From Bombyx mori (Eukaryota; Arthropoda; Insecta; Lepidoptera; Bombycidae), in contig NC_085107.1 in NCBI RefSeq assembly GCF_030269925.1, positions 3,224,001 through 3,288,000 of the forward strand: a DNA stretch of 64,000 bases, read 5' to 3'. This document shows, piece after piece, positions 25,201 through 40,200 of the stretch (position 1 is its first letter; each line of letters begins with the position of its first letter). The position numbers and the translations under genes were made by a program. The notes under the pieces were generated by a model. That model saw only the letters and a program-made list of their open reading frames with translations. It did no database searches and was not told where the DNA came from.

Positions 25201-28200
25201 ACTTTCCATTAAGTATTGCAATTTTATTGTTTCAGAAATGAATACACAATAACAAAAAAATATTAATTATACTATTTCCTAAAAGCCAATACAATCTATG
25301 TTGTTCAAACAAATTCTAATAATTGCATGATTTTAAAAATTTCAATTGCATTGGCTGGTCATACTTTTTCATTATAAGCAAGTAAATCATCCACAATTGG
25401 CTGGAAATATCGCCAAACATGAAATAGACATTTTGTTAATGGTGCAATAAAAAAATCCCGGAACTGTTTTTTCCCCTACCTATTCACTAGTAAAGGGCTA
25501 TTCCAGCTTCTCACAGAGGGGTGGGTGAGATCAGGGGCTCAACGTCAGAGAATTTAATTACACTAAGCCTAGCAAGAGTAGTGCTTTGCAGAATATACCA
25601 CTGGGTTGAAATCATAACCCACTGTGAAGGGCTTTGTTTATGGGTTACTTCACTCTATTTTACAAATAGCAAACATTTAAATAAGTTATTTGAAATAAAT
25701 AAATCAAGTGTGTAATGTAATATTTTTACCATGTGCCTCTTTCGCTCATTTTAATTTTAATATAATATTTAATAAAATTAAGTGTTTATGAAATTAATTG
25801 ACATTATACTTTTTTTGTATTTTTGGTTTTCATATAAAATGTTTAATTTTTGAGTAGGTTCAATCAAATGAGATGCGTATTTTAATAATCCATGATCTAA
25901 TTGAAAAAAAAAACAACAAACCAGTTCGCAACGAATCTGCGTATCTGAAATCGTAATGCTGTATTGCTCAGCTGGCAAATTGATGGATGACATAATTGTC
26001 AGTTCAATTTGTTTGAGTTTTAAAGCCTGTCTAAGCACTGAACAGTGGTATTGACATCATGGACCAGGGTACAGTACAGTTAGTAATAAAATATATTTCC
26101 CACCACTGGTTATAATCTTGAAATTGATCAAGACCCAAATGTTGTAGCTTTTATAAAACAAATATGATTTGCTTCTACATATTATTTTTATCATATTATA
26201 TTATTTATTTATTTTATATTTTTAAACTATTTTGAATTTTATAATTTACTTACATCAGCCATTTGCATAACTGAATCATTTCTCAGACACTACATGTTTT
26301 AGAAAAAATGCCAGTGAGTATGTATATAAATGCTATTTTGCAAACAATAATAAAAAGCTACAATTGATATGGTTTTTGGATCTTATAATTCTATGAAGGT
26401 TACAAATGAAAGGTACACTTACCCCATGAAACAGTCAGTATCGTGGATCCATTGTTTTATGAAATGCTGGGTAATGGACGCATTAGGCACCGCCTCCTGA
26501 AGCTTGTCCAGGATAGAAAACAGCAATTGAGGATTGCTGTACAGGATAGCTATGAGGACCTGTTTCAAGTGAATGTTAATGTTTCAGTCAATTGTTCTTT
26601 GTTTAATTGTTAAAAGTATAAAAGTTTCGAGTATAAGATCTATGCAGTGGTATGGGCATATCTAAGTACACACACCCACACACATATACCAAATAATGAA
26701 TATTTTTAATGAAAATAATGAACAAGAAATTGAACATGAACTATGTGATGAAGTTCTTTGGATTCTTAACTAGGTCATCTAAGGCAATATATCAAATCTT
26801 AATATTTGATTTATTACCTGAAGCAGCATGGTCCTGAGTTCAGAGGTCTTTACTTTTCTGGTCAACCTATTGAGTACAAGCTCCACAAATGATGGTAGAC
26901 AATTATCTATCTTCCCAGCGCACTGAAGCACCATGACTTCCAGTAATTTCGCTGCATATATCTCCGATTCGTCTTCGGCATCGGAGTTCAGCACCTGAAT
27001 CAAAGAAAAATAGAATTTTATTTGCATTCTGAAAGGACTAAATGACTTGGAGGACTTGATTTACCACTTTTGCACATGCTTGACATCGCTGAGCTAAGAT
27101 ATCATAAATACGCTAAGCTTTTAAAATGAGAAGAGAATCTAAGTTATACAGTAAAATATATCAGCCACAATATATTTGTGTCATAATCTAGTTTTAGTTT
27201 CCAGATGTAAAATAATTTACTCATATTTTTTTGATAAAAAAGATAACAGCACAAGCTGCTTGCTTGTGCTGTTATCTTTTTTATCAAACAAGGAAGTTGT
27301 ATGATATTATGAGCTAGCATATAATATGGTAAATTGTAATGAACTGAAATAAACCTAGGTTAATAGCAAGTTACTATAAAAATCATGTATAATTTACAGA
27401 GCAGCATAAATCTTTTCGCAAAATTTTCGCTTAGCATTTAGTAAGAATAAAGACTATAATTTTTTTAAATTGAATTTAGGTCTCTGTCTCAATTTTGGGT
27501 TATTTTTAATTTTAGATCATTGGTATTAAGTAGAGAATATTTAGTTTATATTAATTCTGATATAAAACATTCTAAATGTAAATAGACAAGTGAGACTGTT
27601 TCATGTCAAAGTTGTTTTCTGAGATGTTAGGTCGCTTTGCTTTGAAAACCAGCTGGTTTTGTTGTTGTTATGATCAGAGTGCACAGCCAGAATGTTTTCT
27701 TAATTTTAATAAAGTGTGAGAAATTAACAGTATTTAGTTCATCAGCAATTTTAATTTTTAATATTCTGTTGTAATAAATATAATTTTACTTGCGAGTCTA
27801 ATCTTTTAAATGCTACAACCGTAACAAATGAATAAAGTTCTCTTAAAACTTCTTATGATATTTTAGTACACACACAGTACTTCACAGCTAGCAGTTTCTA
27901 GAACATCTTACTAGTAAAATTTTGTATGATAGTAATTTAATTTTCCTAAGATCGCTAAGCACAAAATTTATATTTGTACAAACTAAATTTTAAAAAGCAG
28001 ATAAACAGTAACATACCGCTTTGACCATGTTAAACATGGCTAGTATGTGATTTTCGTTGGACAGGAAGGCATTGGTATCAACTGTTACATAGTTGTGCAA
28101 TACGGGCATCATGTCTGTAAAGTAGTCAAACCCTTCCTTCTCAAAGACTTGGTACAACAATTCTAAAACCTTCCACATGTCTTCAGATATGCTTTTAGCT

Positions 28201-31200
28201 GTTAGATTGCATAGTAAAGTCATGGCTTCTTCATAATATTCTGAAAAATTGATGATTTTGAAATTAGTACAAATTCCAATTTACAGTTTCGAAATATTTT
28301 AGTAACTTTTAAGATTCTGCTGACCAATAATGTTGTGATGAAGGATGTGTCCAACTACACGTAGGACAGTTTTTTCGAGTTGTGCCATGATCTCCGGGTT
28401 ATCTTCCATTACGTTTAGTACAGTCTCCATAGTTGTAAGGAGGCCCATTGCTGTGATGGCCTTTTCATCGGTGCCTGCATCGGTCTCAATTACCTTACTG
28501 AATGTGGTAGCAAGGTGGTCTGTTATCTCAAAAGCCATTGGCATTAGCTGCTCAGTATACATTGGCACAATCTTTTGCAACACATTAGCAATATGGTCGT
28601 TCTCAGTCTCACGGATAACCTTCAGTAGTTCTGATGTTACTTCCTTAACTTGAGGTTCGAGGATCTTATGGACCTTTTCCTGTGATGTTAATAGCATCTG
28701 TACTGCTATAGCCGCTTCTACTTTGACAGGTAAATCAGTATCGTTCAACAAAGAATCGACTGTAAGGCGAACAGCCTCAAACAAAAGCTGCTCGCTCTTG
28801 AAGCGAATGCTCGCAAAGCAATGTAATACCCAGCAACCTCTGGCTCGCATATAACCCAGTGGGCTATGGAACTCAGGGAAGACATACATGCTAAGGAGGG
28901 AATCAATCTCGTCCTTGTAAAACTTCTTTTTGACAAGGATTTCATTCAGAGTGCCGACCATGTGAAGCGCACCATCACGCTGCCTCGGACCATACTCTCC
29001 ATTCTGGCAGGTTAGTATCTGCATACAAAGTTGCATAGTCCGTTCGAGCATTCCCTTTCGCTTCTTGCAAGAGGAAATGAGCAAAGACTGTGCTGCTGTT
29101 ACAGGAGAAACATAGTCCTCGAAAATATCTATAAATTTAAACAATAAAAACCATTAGGGTATGTTTCAATTTTTTTTTAAATAACAACATTTATTACATA
29201 TATAAAGAAGTACCGAATTTGATGCGTATATATTCATGAGGATCATTTTCCCAGAGGTCTTCGTCATTTTCAGAATAAGACATCAGGGGGAACAGAACAT
29301 CTTGTATGATGGCGAACATGTGCGGCTTCAGTAACTTCCAAGAGTGCGAGTGGACTACGCTGTTTAAGGAAAGCAAACATTAAGCTCATTTTCGTAAAAC
29401 CAAACTATGGACCTTTTACTTCAACATACTGCTAAAATAATCTCGAAAGAGGTTACTGGGAATAGCTATGAATCCTAGAGTACCATAATTTAAAAATATT
29501 ACTTCTTTATCTGCCAATATGACAGTTTTATTTATATTGTCATATTTCAAAGTAGCCAAGCGTAACGTTTGTATCTATGACAGGGTAGGCTTTTGCGCCA
29601 TGGTAGTTTAAACAGTAAAGGCTCCTTATTCGAGTTTCACGAACGAGGATTAAAAAAAATGCAACCCACGGTTTCTGTTTTCGCGTCATATTTACGGAAA
29701 ATATGGAAAATATGCTCCACGAATAAAGAGCTTTTACTGTGTAATGCAACATGCAGCACTCCAGTATCATGTTAATAGGCAATATTGGTATATCGACTTT
29801 GTATAAATAAAGAGCCTTGCATTAGAATTCTTAAAACTTAAATAACACTCTGTTCATGAGTCATGAATAGATAAGAATCCGTCTATATTACTTTTAATAA
29901 GAATCGAATTTCTTTCAAAGAGAAATATGTACTTAAGCCTCGTGGTACTTTATAAACTCAGTTGGAATGTGGACTCTCGGGACTATGAAATAAACTCTAG
30001 TTTCGCGGGCTTTCTGTAAAAACATAAAAGTACCGGCGAGATGGTCAGCTATCGATATATTTATAATCAATTGGGTATTATGTTTCAATAACCCAAACAG
30101 TTGACAGTATAAGTTCATTACAAAAAAAAAAAATGCGTTTGCTTTTCATCATATTTTGTCGTCATAAGAACAAGGGCTAAATACTTCAAATCGATAACAA
30201 TGTCATATGTACTAACGGCTAACCCTGAAAAGAATATTTAAACAGACACATTGTGATTATACCGAATCTAGTATAACACCAATGTTTTTCCAACTACGTG
30301 GTTGATATACTTCGATTTGTGACTGTCGGTATATTGCAATGCCAGTAAAATTGGAAACGACTCCATTCTTCACTAACGACCTCTGACGTTACATCAAATA
30401 GTTGACCATTTCATGTAGATAATTTGATTGCATTTGCGAAGTTTCAGCCGTAACGCAGTTAATATGTAATTAAGGATATCAACTTTTTGGGAGAGAAAAA
30501 GTCACCAATGTATGGATTCCTGTATTATTTTGTTTGCCTGTACGGCGTCTAGACTATGATTATATGATAAATTATTCAATAAAATCATACCTATGTATCT
30601 ATAAAATATTAGAACAATAACAACTTGAAACCACGAATAGTGGACTTTATGTTGATTGGGATTGGAATTGACTACCGTGAGACTGCTATTACCAGAGTAT
30701 TATTACGTTACTTTAGATCATAGTACAATTATCATTTTTTTTTCGTTCCTTGAAGTCTCGAATAATTTAAATATTACATGACATCATCGGTCCATTATGG
30801 TGACATTGCAAATGGGTAATAGGGTACCTGGGCGTGGAGAGTTATTGTAATGTTGCCGTTTCTGATTCAAAATTGTGTGATACTAGAGTTAGTTTTCTTC
30901 ACCTTTTTGATGTTACCTTCAAACTATGTACGTCTCTGAGGGAAACATGATGGAACGTTTTTTCCTAAGGAAGGTTCGAGATAAAATCTCCTGCTATGGA
31001 CGGTTGCTGATATTGCTCGTAAATGTTTTATTTTAGAAGATTGAACCTTCGCTATACAATTTGCAAATAATAAAGATTTCTTCCCGGAGTTCACACCAAT
31101 ACAGAGAATAAAAGACGACGGATGTGACCTGCCTGATTTTGTTTGATAATGTTTCTGTCACAGCAATAAGGAACGTAGGAGGCAGGTATGGCAACATTTG

Positions 31201-34200
31201 TAGATGCAACTTTGGATCTAGGTATCAATCTATTGGAAATGGTTTTTGTTTTGAGCGATCAAATTGTTTGGTGCAAATCTGAGCACGTTAGGGTCGAATC
31301 TGTCGTATTCCAAGTATATGCTCGCCTATTCGTCCTGATGAAGCTAGAAAGGTTAACAAGCTAGAAGAAATCCCTACATTAAAAAGTCGGTTGAAGCATT
31401 TGAAACTACAGGTCGGTCACTGATGACAACCATTTTATTTAGAGCTACATAGAAATAAATAATAGTTTAAAAATTCTAACAAAATACGCTTTTATAGAAA
31501 ACCCAACTAAAAAATAGTGGTACATGGTATCAGTAGTTATAAATAGTTTATGAACAATATGAATAGGAGGGTTATTTTCATAATATCCTGAAAAGCACCT
31601 CACGCTTTTTTACAATAAAATCATTTTTTCTTAGACTATTTTTAATTCAAATTTATTAAAATTTATTTTTAATTTTTTAGTTGAATCTCAAATTTTTAAA
31701 TATTTTTTCTAATATTCAATTGCCATCGGTCCTTAATAAATATACCAAATTTCGAGTTAATCCGACGTTTTGAACGGGGTCAAAATCATGTTCAAAGATT
31801 CCGTTACAAACATACATACGTCTGAAGGTAATAAAAGCGTATTAAAAAAAACAACCTGAAAACACAATATTGTAATAATAAAAATAATAATATAAATTAC
31901 CAGTGATCGATGTAGCTGAGCGTCTGCTGGAGTACACGGGGCGATATGTATATTTTGTTCCTGTACTGATCCAGGATCCGAAGGAGCACGTCCAAGATAC
32001 CACCGGTGAAGGTGGTGAGGTACCACTCCGCGAACTGGACGTACTCCTCACGCGCGTTCACCGGGCTGCCATACCTGATACGGCAAACAATTTCATTTAT
32101 CAATCGTTACTGTTTCGCTCTTGTGTTGGGGTGAGACTTGAAAATTTAATATTATCTGTAGATTGTTTTTTTTTATTGCTTAGATGGGTGGAAGAGTTAA
32201 CAGTCCACCTGGTGTTAAGTGGTTACTGGAGCCCATAGACATCTACAACGTAAATGCGCCACCGACTTTGAGATATCAGTTCAAGGTCTCGGTATAGTTA
32301 CAACGGCTGCCCCACCCTTCAAACCGAAACGCATTACAGCTTCACGGCAGAAAATTAAATAGGCAGGGTGGTGGTACCTACCCACGCGGACTCACAAGAG
32401 GTCCTACCACCGGTATTTCGTTACAGCGATTTCAAGTACTTTGAATGTCAGGATTCAGTCAGTCCATCATACACTTACACATCACAAGCTATCTCGCGCA
32501 CAAGTAAAACAATATTTCTTATTAATTCAATTATTTCTTATTATGGTTCTACATATGACGCTCATAGTCCTACTTGTTATGTCAAAAGCAAAGATAATTA
32601 GTAGTTTTTAGTTAGTGGTTTTTTTTCACGAATTCCATAATACAGTCAAAACCGTTTACTGCGACATCGTTTAGAACAGCATGCCGGTTATAATAACCTA
32701 GAACAAAGGTCCCGGCTGAATGCTATATGAGCGCCTTATTAAAAATATTGCTTTATACGACATTGCTTATAACGACATACCCTATAAAACGACCACATTT
32801 AACTAATATTTCGGAGAATTAGATCTGTTAGAACGACCGGCTAAGCTGTATTGTAAACAATTTGAATAGGTATCCACATTTGTCTTCAGTGACTATTAAA
32901 ATCAGGAAAGAAAACAGTAGGATTTAGTTTAGTGTAGGGTCTTTTCTAATTCTTAGAAACAAAACACGTGCATGCAGTAGAGTCAAAGCCCGCTTCTTCA
33001 TATCTCTTCAGTTAGTTTGTTACTTATCTATACACAAGACGCACCAAAACTTTGTGGAGTTATTCGTGAAACTTTCAAAATGTCGCAAAGAAAAAGAAAA
33101 CAAATTAATATTGATGAAAAATCGCGTATTATATCCAAGCTAGAGAGCGGAATTTCAAACAAAGCCGTAGCAAAGGAATACCGTGTATCACACTCGACAA
33201 TTTCAACCATTTGGAAAGAGCAATGACGATACGTTAATTAAAATCCAACGTGGATTACAAAATATCTATGCACAACAGAAGTGTTCCAAACAGACCAAAA
33301 TTATAGATTTTATGCTCACAGAAAAATAATATGAATTGTACTTATGTGTAATAAACAAAATGTACATAATTGAATAAATATATTTTTCCAATAATTCCCT
33401 ATCGATTTGTTTGTACTTGCACGATACACATTAAGCATAACCGGTTGTTACGACTATCGGTTTTTACGACTGAATATGAGCAGTCCCTTCGATGTCGTTA
33501 TAACAGATTTTGACTGTATATACATAATATTTATAATAAATTTCAAATAAATAAATAAAAGATATTCTCAATTCGACGCGTAGGTTTTTAGTGCAGTAAA
33601 TGGTTATTATTATTTAGATTTCCCAAAATAGATAATATTGTTTTCCAAATTTTACCAATGTTAAAACAACGTCGAAAATATCTACGATAATAATTAAGTA
33701 ACTGACAGCTTCTCTTCACACGTACGAGACTTATTTCCCGTTACATAAATGAATAATGAATAAATAATGACATCAAATTTGCTGTTACAGCTAATATTTT
33801 CTTTAAATTCATTAATCTCCAATACAACAGAATGTATTGCATTTATAGTTATACTTTGATTGCACCTGGTTACCTCCTAACTCTGTACATAAACTTAATC
33901 ATAATAATAATTATAGTACACGCCTCAAACTGTAAATTATTATTTAGAACTGCATTTCGTACGTAATTTTTTTTTAGGAACAATTCATTTAAATTTCAAA
34001 TATGATTTCCTGAACTAACAACTCTACACTTTTCCGGGTTTTCAAAGCTATTATAATATTTGAAATAATAGCAATTCTTATTCCGACAACAATGACTCTG
34101 CCTATATAACGTTGCTAGGAGCCTATATTAACAAACTGTTCTAAAATGAAAAATTAGAGACATAGTAGAGCTTGTTTTTTTTACCAATCAATCCAGAGCG

Positions 34201-37200
34201 TTAAAATCACGAAAGCAATCACGTAATGATAGACGCCTGATAAACGCCTGATAAACGTATGTAAACAGGCGCTTATATTCTATATCATAATTTCATACAT
34301 CACGTCCACAGACTTAAAAAATTTAAAGCGTTTCTGTAATAAAATTACATTCTAATATTCATAGGATCTAAACGCGAAAACCGCAGCCGTATTTTACGAG
34401 GGCTGCACTAAAAGTATCGGGGATGGAATATTTCCACTGTTCCTGTCATATTAAAATCTTTTCAATTGAAAACTCCTTGGTTTTAAAAATCGAATACCAT
34501 TTATTTGTTTAAAAAAGATTCTCGGTCTTGTCACGAGGTTTTGTCAAACTTGTTTAGTCGTTGAGAAAATGGAATTGACTCGAGAAAATTCAAGAGCGAT
34601 GATTTATTATGACTTTCGAAGTGGTTTAACACAAAAACAGTGTGTTGACCGGATGATTTCTGCATTTGGTGATGAAGCCCCATCTAAAACCACAATTTAT
34701 CACTGGTTTGCTGAGTTTCAACGTGGACGTGTCAAGCTCAGTGATGATCCCCGTCAAGGTCGTCCAAAAACTGCAGTCACCCAAGAAAACGTTGATGCTG
34801 TGCGTAAGCTGATTGAGGAAGATCGACATGTGACATACCGCGAAATTAAGGCAACTTTAGACATTGGCATGAGTCAAATACAAATAATCTTGCATGAACA
34901 ATTAGGTGTAAAAAAGTTGTTTTCCCGATGGATACCGCATTCGCTCTGTGAAGAGCAAAAAGCGGCTCGCGTTACTTGGTGCGTCAGAACTCTCGAAAGA
35001 TTCCACGCAGGATCCTAAAATGCTGTATACAACATTGTATCATGTGACGAATCCTGGATATACGCGTACGAACCCGAAACAAAAAACCAGTCACGAGTTT
35101 GGGTGTTCGAAAATGAGTTAAAGCCAACAAAAATTGTTCGTTCACGGAGTGTTGCAAAAAAAATGGTGGCCACGTTTGTCTCCAAAACCGGCCATGTTAC
35201 GACTATTCCTCTTGAGGGACAAAGAACGGTTAATGCAGAATGGTATGCTAGCATTTGTTTGCCACAGGTCGTTTCTGAACTCCATAAAGAGAACTGCAAC
35301 CGCCGCATCATCCTTCATCACGACAATGCGAGTTCTCACACCGCGCACAGAACAAAAGAGTTTTAGAGCAAGAAAACATAGAATTATTAGACCATCCGCC
35401 GTACAGCCCCGACCTAAGCCCTAATGATTTCTATACTTTCCCTAAAATAAAGAATAAATTGCGTGGACAGAGATTTTCATCACCTGAAGAAGCTGTGGAC
35501 GCCTACAAAACGGCCATTTTGGAGACCTCAACTTCCGAATGGAATGGTTGCTTCAATGATCGGTTCCATCGTATGGAAAAATGTGTCAAATTTCGCGGAG
35601 AATACTTCGAAAAGCAATAAATACATTTTTAAATAGTAATGTTGTGTCACTTCGTTAATTTCCGAAATTTTCAGTACCGCCTATGTAAGTGACGTAAACG
35701 GGAATGATCAGCTCACGAATTTGCCGGGTAAACTTCGACGAATGTCGCATTAGGCACGAGACCAAAATCTTTCGGACTCTTCAAACGAATGATAGTACCG
35801 AACCGTGCCTGTCTCACACTCATAAGCCCTACCAATCATACAGAGGCGGATTTTTAATGGGTCGTTACCCAAATTTACGTCAAAGGCAGCTCGATGCTGT
35901 GTTATCGATTTTTCTTCTTCGTCGCAACACTCCCGGTAGACGATCACTCTGCCAATAGTGTTCCGAGAATGGCTGTCATGTTTTTAGTGAAGTTTTACAT
36001 TCCGGCGCCATTCCCCCCTCCGGTTGCGCGTCTGGTCTTTAATTGCAGAAGTCAATCTGTTGCAGCCTTAACTGGCCAGCAGTCCATCGTGCGAGATATC
36101 TGCCATACCGACTGTCGTGGCGTGCAACCTCATTGACAAGACATAAAACCTATAATGACTAGACATAGACAGACTAAGACAGACATTTGAAAATAATTCA
36201 AAAATAAATGGAACGAGGGCGTACGTGACCAGCAGCGAGGCAGTACATTTTTTGACTTCTGAAAAGACAGACATACAAAAAGACGAAACAGAACGAATAA
36301 TAATTGACCGTTCTTATATAAGATGTTCAAGTGACCTTCGACCGTTCAAGTGGTCCTTCGAGCAAAAAGACAAGTTCTATGGTGAAGACAAGACTAGGAA
36401 CAGACACCGACATGGCGACGTCTTCGACAAATGGTACGACCGCCGCTGCTGACCAGACCGGGCGAGACCGACAGTCCGTCCACAGCAGTCGCGCACCGTC
36501 ACCGACCCCGTCTGTCCGGTCCACCGTCTCCAGTGCAATGACTCAGATTCGACGACAAAAACTAATACAACTAAAGTTGGACGCTGCCGAACAACGCGCA
36601 CGACTACACCTGCAGCTTCTGGAGGAAAAACTAGCCATCGAAAGTCAGGCCCTAGAAGAGGAAGAAGATCCGCAACTGACATGCAATCCACCAGGTAACT
36701 CTCAAACATTACCAAACGCACATGACGTAAGATTACCGGCTTGCTGTCAGCAAATTTCAGAAGAGAATGAGCTAGCAAACTGCGTAACTAAGCTCCTCGC
36801 AAGACAGTCAAGTACGCGAGAATTGCCTACGTTCTCTGGTGAGCCCGAGGAATGGTCTCTTTTTTATAGTCAATTTACATCGACAACAAAATTATGCGGC
36901 TACAGCGATGACGAGAACATAGCCCGACTCGCGCGATGTTTGAAGGGACGAGCACGTGACGCAGTGTACGCGCTTCTTGTTAGCGCTAGCAATCTCGATC
37001 GCATTATCAGCACATTAAAATTACGTTTCGGCCGACCAGAAAATATCATCGAAATTTTATTGAATAAAATTCATGCAATACGTGACATACGTCACGACGA
37101 CATAGACCGTCTAATAGAGTTCGCGACGGCTGTGCAGAATGTCACGGCGACTATGAAATCAACCAAAGAAATAGGACATTTAATGAATCCAACGTTATTA

Positions 37201-40200
37201 CGAGAAATTGTGAGTAAGCTGCCATCGACGTTACGATATCAATGGGCGATACATGCAGCGAGCTTAGGCGTGAAGACCGTCACGCTGTCACATATATCGG
37301 AGTGGCTTATGACAATGGCCAACGCTGCTTCATTCATCAGTCCTCTGACCACCAAGACGTCTAGTGATGTGAAACCACCGACCAGACCGGATCCTAGACC
37401 TTGGAGACCAGCAGTGATGGCGACGACTCCAACGGCAGTAAATTTATCCTGTACCCTTTGCGGCGATGCGCATGACATACAAAGCTGTGAGAGGTTCATA
37501 CAGATGACGACAGACGATCGTTGGAGATTCGTAACTGAGAAGAAGTTGTGTTTTTCATGTTTGTCCAGCCGACATCAATTAAGGGCTTGTGAAAAAAAGA
37601 CGAAGTGTGCTGTTCGCGACTGCATGAGAGTTCATCACACTTTGCTCCACGCTGTGCGACGCGTCATGAAGATTGATAATGCTGTCAACCACACGGACAA
37701 GACCGTTAATACTCTCAACAATGCGGATCGGCATGTATTTTTAAAAGTGGTTCCAGTTGTAGTATCCGGAGCGAAAGGTGACGTGCTAACCTATGCACTT
37801 TTAGACGAGGGAGCAGCAGTGACACTCGTGAACTCGTCACTTCTGGAGAGAGCTGGCATCACTGGACCGACGTCGAGCCTTCGCATCCGCGGCGCGTCCG
37901 GCATGACAACCATCGAACCGAACTCTAGACTAGTTTCTTTTAATATTCGCGGAGTAAATGTATCAAATGTATATAATGTAACTAGTGCACGTTCTGTAAA
38001 TAATCTTAATATATGTGTAGATAGTTTTAGATATAAGAAAATTGTAAACAAATATCCATGGGTGATTGACTATGTAACTGACTATGACATACGGCCTGAC
38101 ATGATTGAACTTCTTATTGGACAAGACAACATTGATTTGATTATTACTAGACAGATAATACAAAGACATAAGACTGGACCAATAGTTTCTAAGACTGACT
38201 TAGGCTACGTAGTTCATGGAAATGTAGGACTGGGTAGTGTACCAGACGATACAACTGTTTTACATTTTTGTCGATGCGATGAACTTCACGAGCTGGTCAA
38301 GCAGTCTTTCTCCACAGAGTCGTTTGGTGTTAAGCAGACTGACGACTTTCCTCGTTCTCGAGAGGATCAGCTAGCGCTGAACATCATGGAGCGAACCACT
38401 AAGCTCTTACCCGAAGGCAGGTGGGAGACTGGCCTGCTTTGGAAGTCTGACGATCTTCAGCTGCCGGACAGCCTACCGTTGGCTATGACCCGACTCAACG
38501 GTGTCCAGAAGAAAATGGTGAGGTACCCAGAGTTTGCTTCTCAGTACAGGTCTAAGATAGAAGAGAATTTGGACAAAGGGTACATCACGAAAATTCAACC
38601 AGGAGATCCTGCGACTAAGACTAGGATCTGGTACTTGCCGCATTTTGCAGTCTTCAACCCCAACAAACCGAACAAGCTGCGGATTGTTTTAGACTGTGCT
38701 GCGAAGTCTGGTGGTAAGTCATTTAATGATTTCCTACTGCGAGGACCTGACTTTTTGACATCACTACCAGCAGTCTTATTAAAGTTCCGGACAGGAAAGT
38801 TTGCTGTGACAGCGGACATACAGGAAATGTTCCACAGAGTTCTCATCCGACCGGAAGATAGACATGCTCAGAGAATTTTGTGGGATGGCGAAACTTACAT
38901 CATGAACGTCATGACCTTTGGTGCTGTATGCTCGCCGTCATCAGCACAATTTGTTAAAAATATAAATGCTCGTAGGTATGAGACGACAAAACCTGAAGCA
39001 TATAAAGCAATTGTTGATCACCACTATGTCGATGATTATATCCACTCTTTCGATCATGAAGATGATCTGATCCGGGTGGTGGATGACGTGGTACACATTC
39101 ATGTTTCAGGTGGGTTTAACTTACGTAATTTTGTATCGAACTCAAAACGTTTACTAGCTCATTTACCGGCTGAGAAACTTGCCCCGAGCTGTCTGAAAAT
39201 CCTCTCAGACGTTAAAGATGACCAGGTTGAAAGAGTACTCGGAGTGCGTTGGGATCGAGAGACTGACGAATTTCTATTTCATTTGAACTTCCCGAAGGTA
39301 AGCGAAGCTATTAAGACAGGCATTAAAAGACCGACTAAACGCGAAGTGATGAGACTTATTATGTCTCTATTTGACCCGTTAGGTTTTTTGCTTTACGTCA
39401 CCGTGAAGGGTCGTATTCTGCTGCAGACCATATGGAAGTCAAATGTTGGTTGGGATGACGAAGTTGAGCTTAGCCAGTTTGAAAAATGGCAGTCTTGGTT
39501 GACTGAGCTTCAAAAGACCAGTGAATTCAGGACTCCACGTTGGTTGTTTAACGACGGATGTGGCAAGCAAGAACCGCCAGAACTTCATATTTTTTGCGAT
39601 GCAAGCAGCAAAGCTTTCGCCAGTGTGGCATATTTACGAGACAAAACCACTGATGGCAAATGGCACGTGTCTTTTGTTATTGCACGCGCACGTGTTGCAC
39701 CTCTTAAAGTGATGAGTATCCCTCGACTTGAGCTACAAGCTGCGCTTATGGGTGCAAGACTAGCTCACACTTTGAAGAAAAATATAGACGTGAGTACCGT
39801 GACCTACTGGTCTGACTCAAAGACCGTGTTAAGTTGGCTTAGGTCGGACAGTGGCCGTTTCAAGCCTTTCGTAGCCCATCGTGTCAGTGAGATTTCTGAG
39901 CTGACTGAGGTCAGTCACTGGAGGTGGGTACCTTCAGGACTGAATGCTGCAGATGACGCCACAAGGGAGACTGTTGCCGAGGACAACACACGATGGATGA
40001 ATGGACCGTCATTTCTACGTGAGCCCAAAGAGACCTGGCCACCAGATGATTTTATCATAAGTCTGGACCCTGACGACGTTGAGGTTAAGGTTTGCACAAT
40101 TACTTTAATGACTGTAGAGCTACCCGATGACAGTCGTTTTTCCCGATACTGGAGACTTATCAGGAGCACCGCTTGGTTTATGCGTGCAGTACACAACTGG

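Noticed and set aside
28299..28324. Extension of importin-7 exon 6 beyond 28325 (G-Q-Q-N-L-K-S-Y)
   Set aside because: The frame stays open into the intron, but the phase to exon 7 and family alignment require the donor G|GTCAGC at 28325.
28345..28653. 102-codon plus-strand frame
   Set aside because: Antisense to importin-7 exon 6; its openness is explained by the coding constraint on the other strand.
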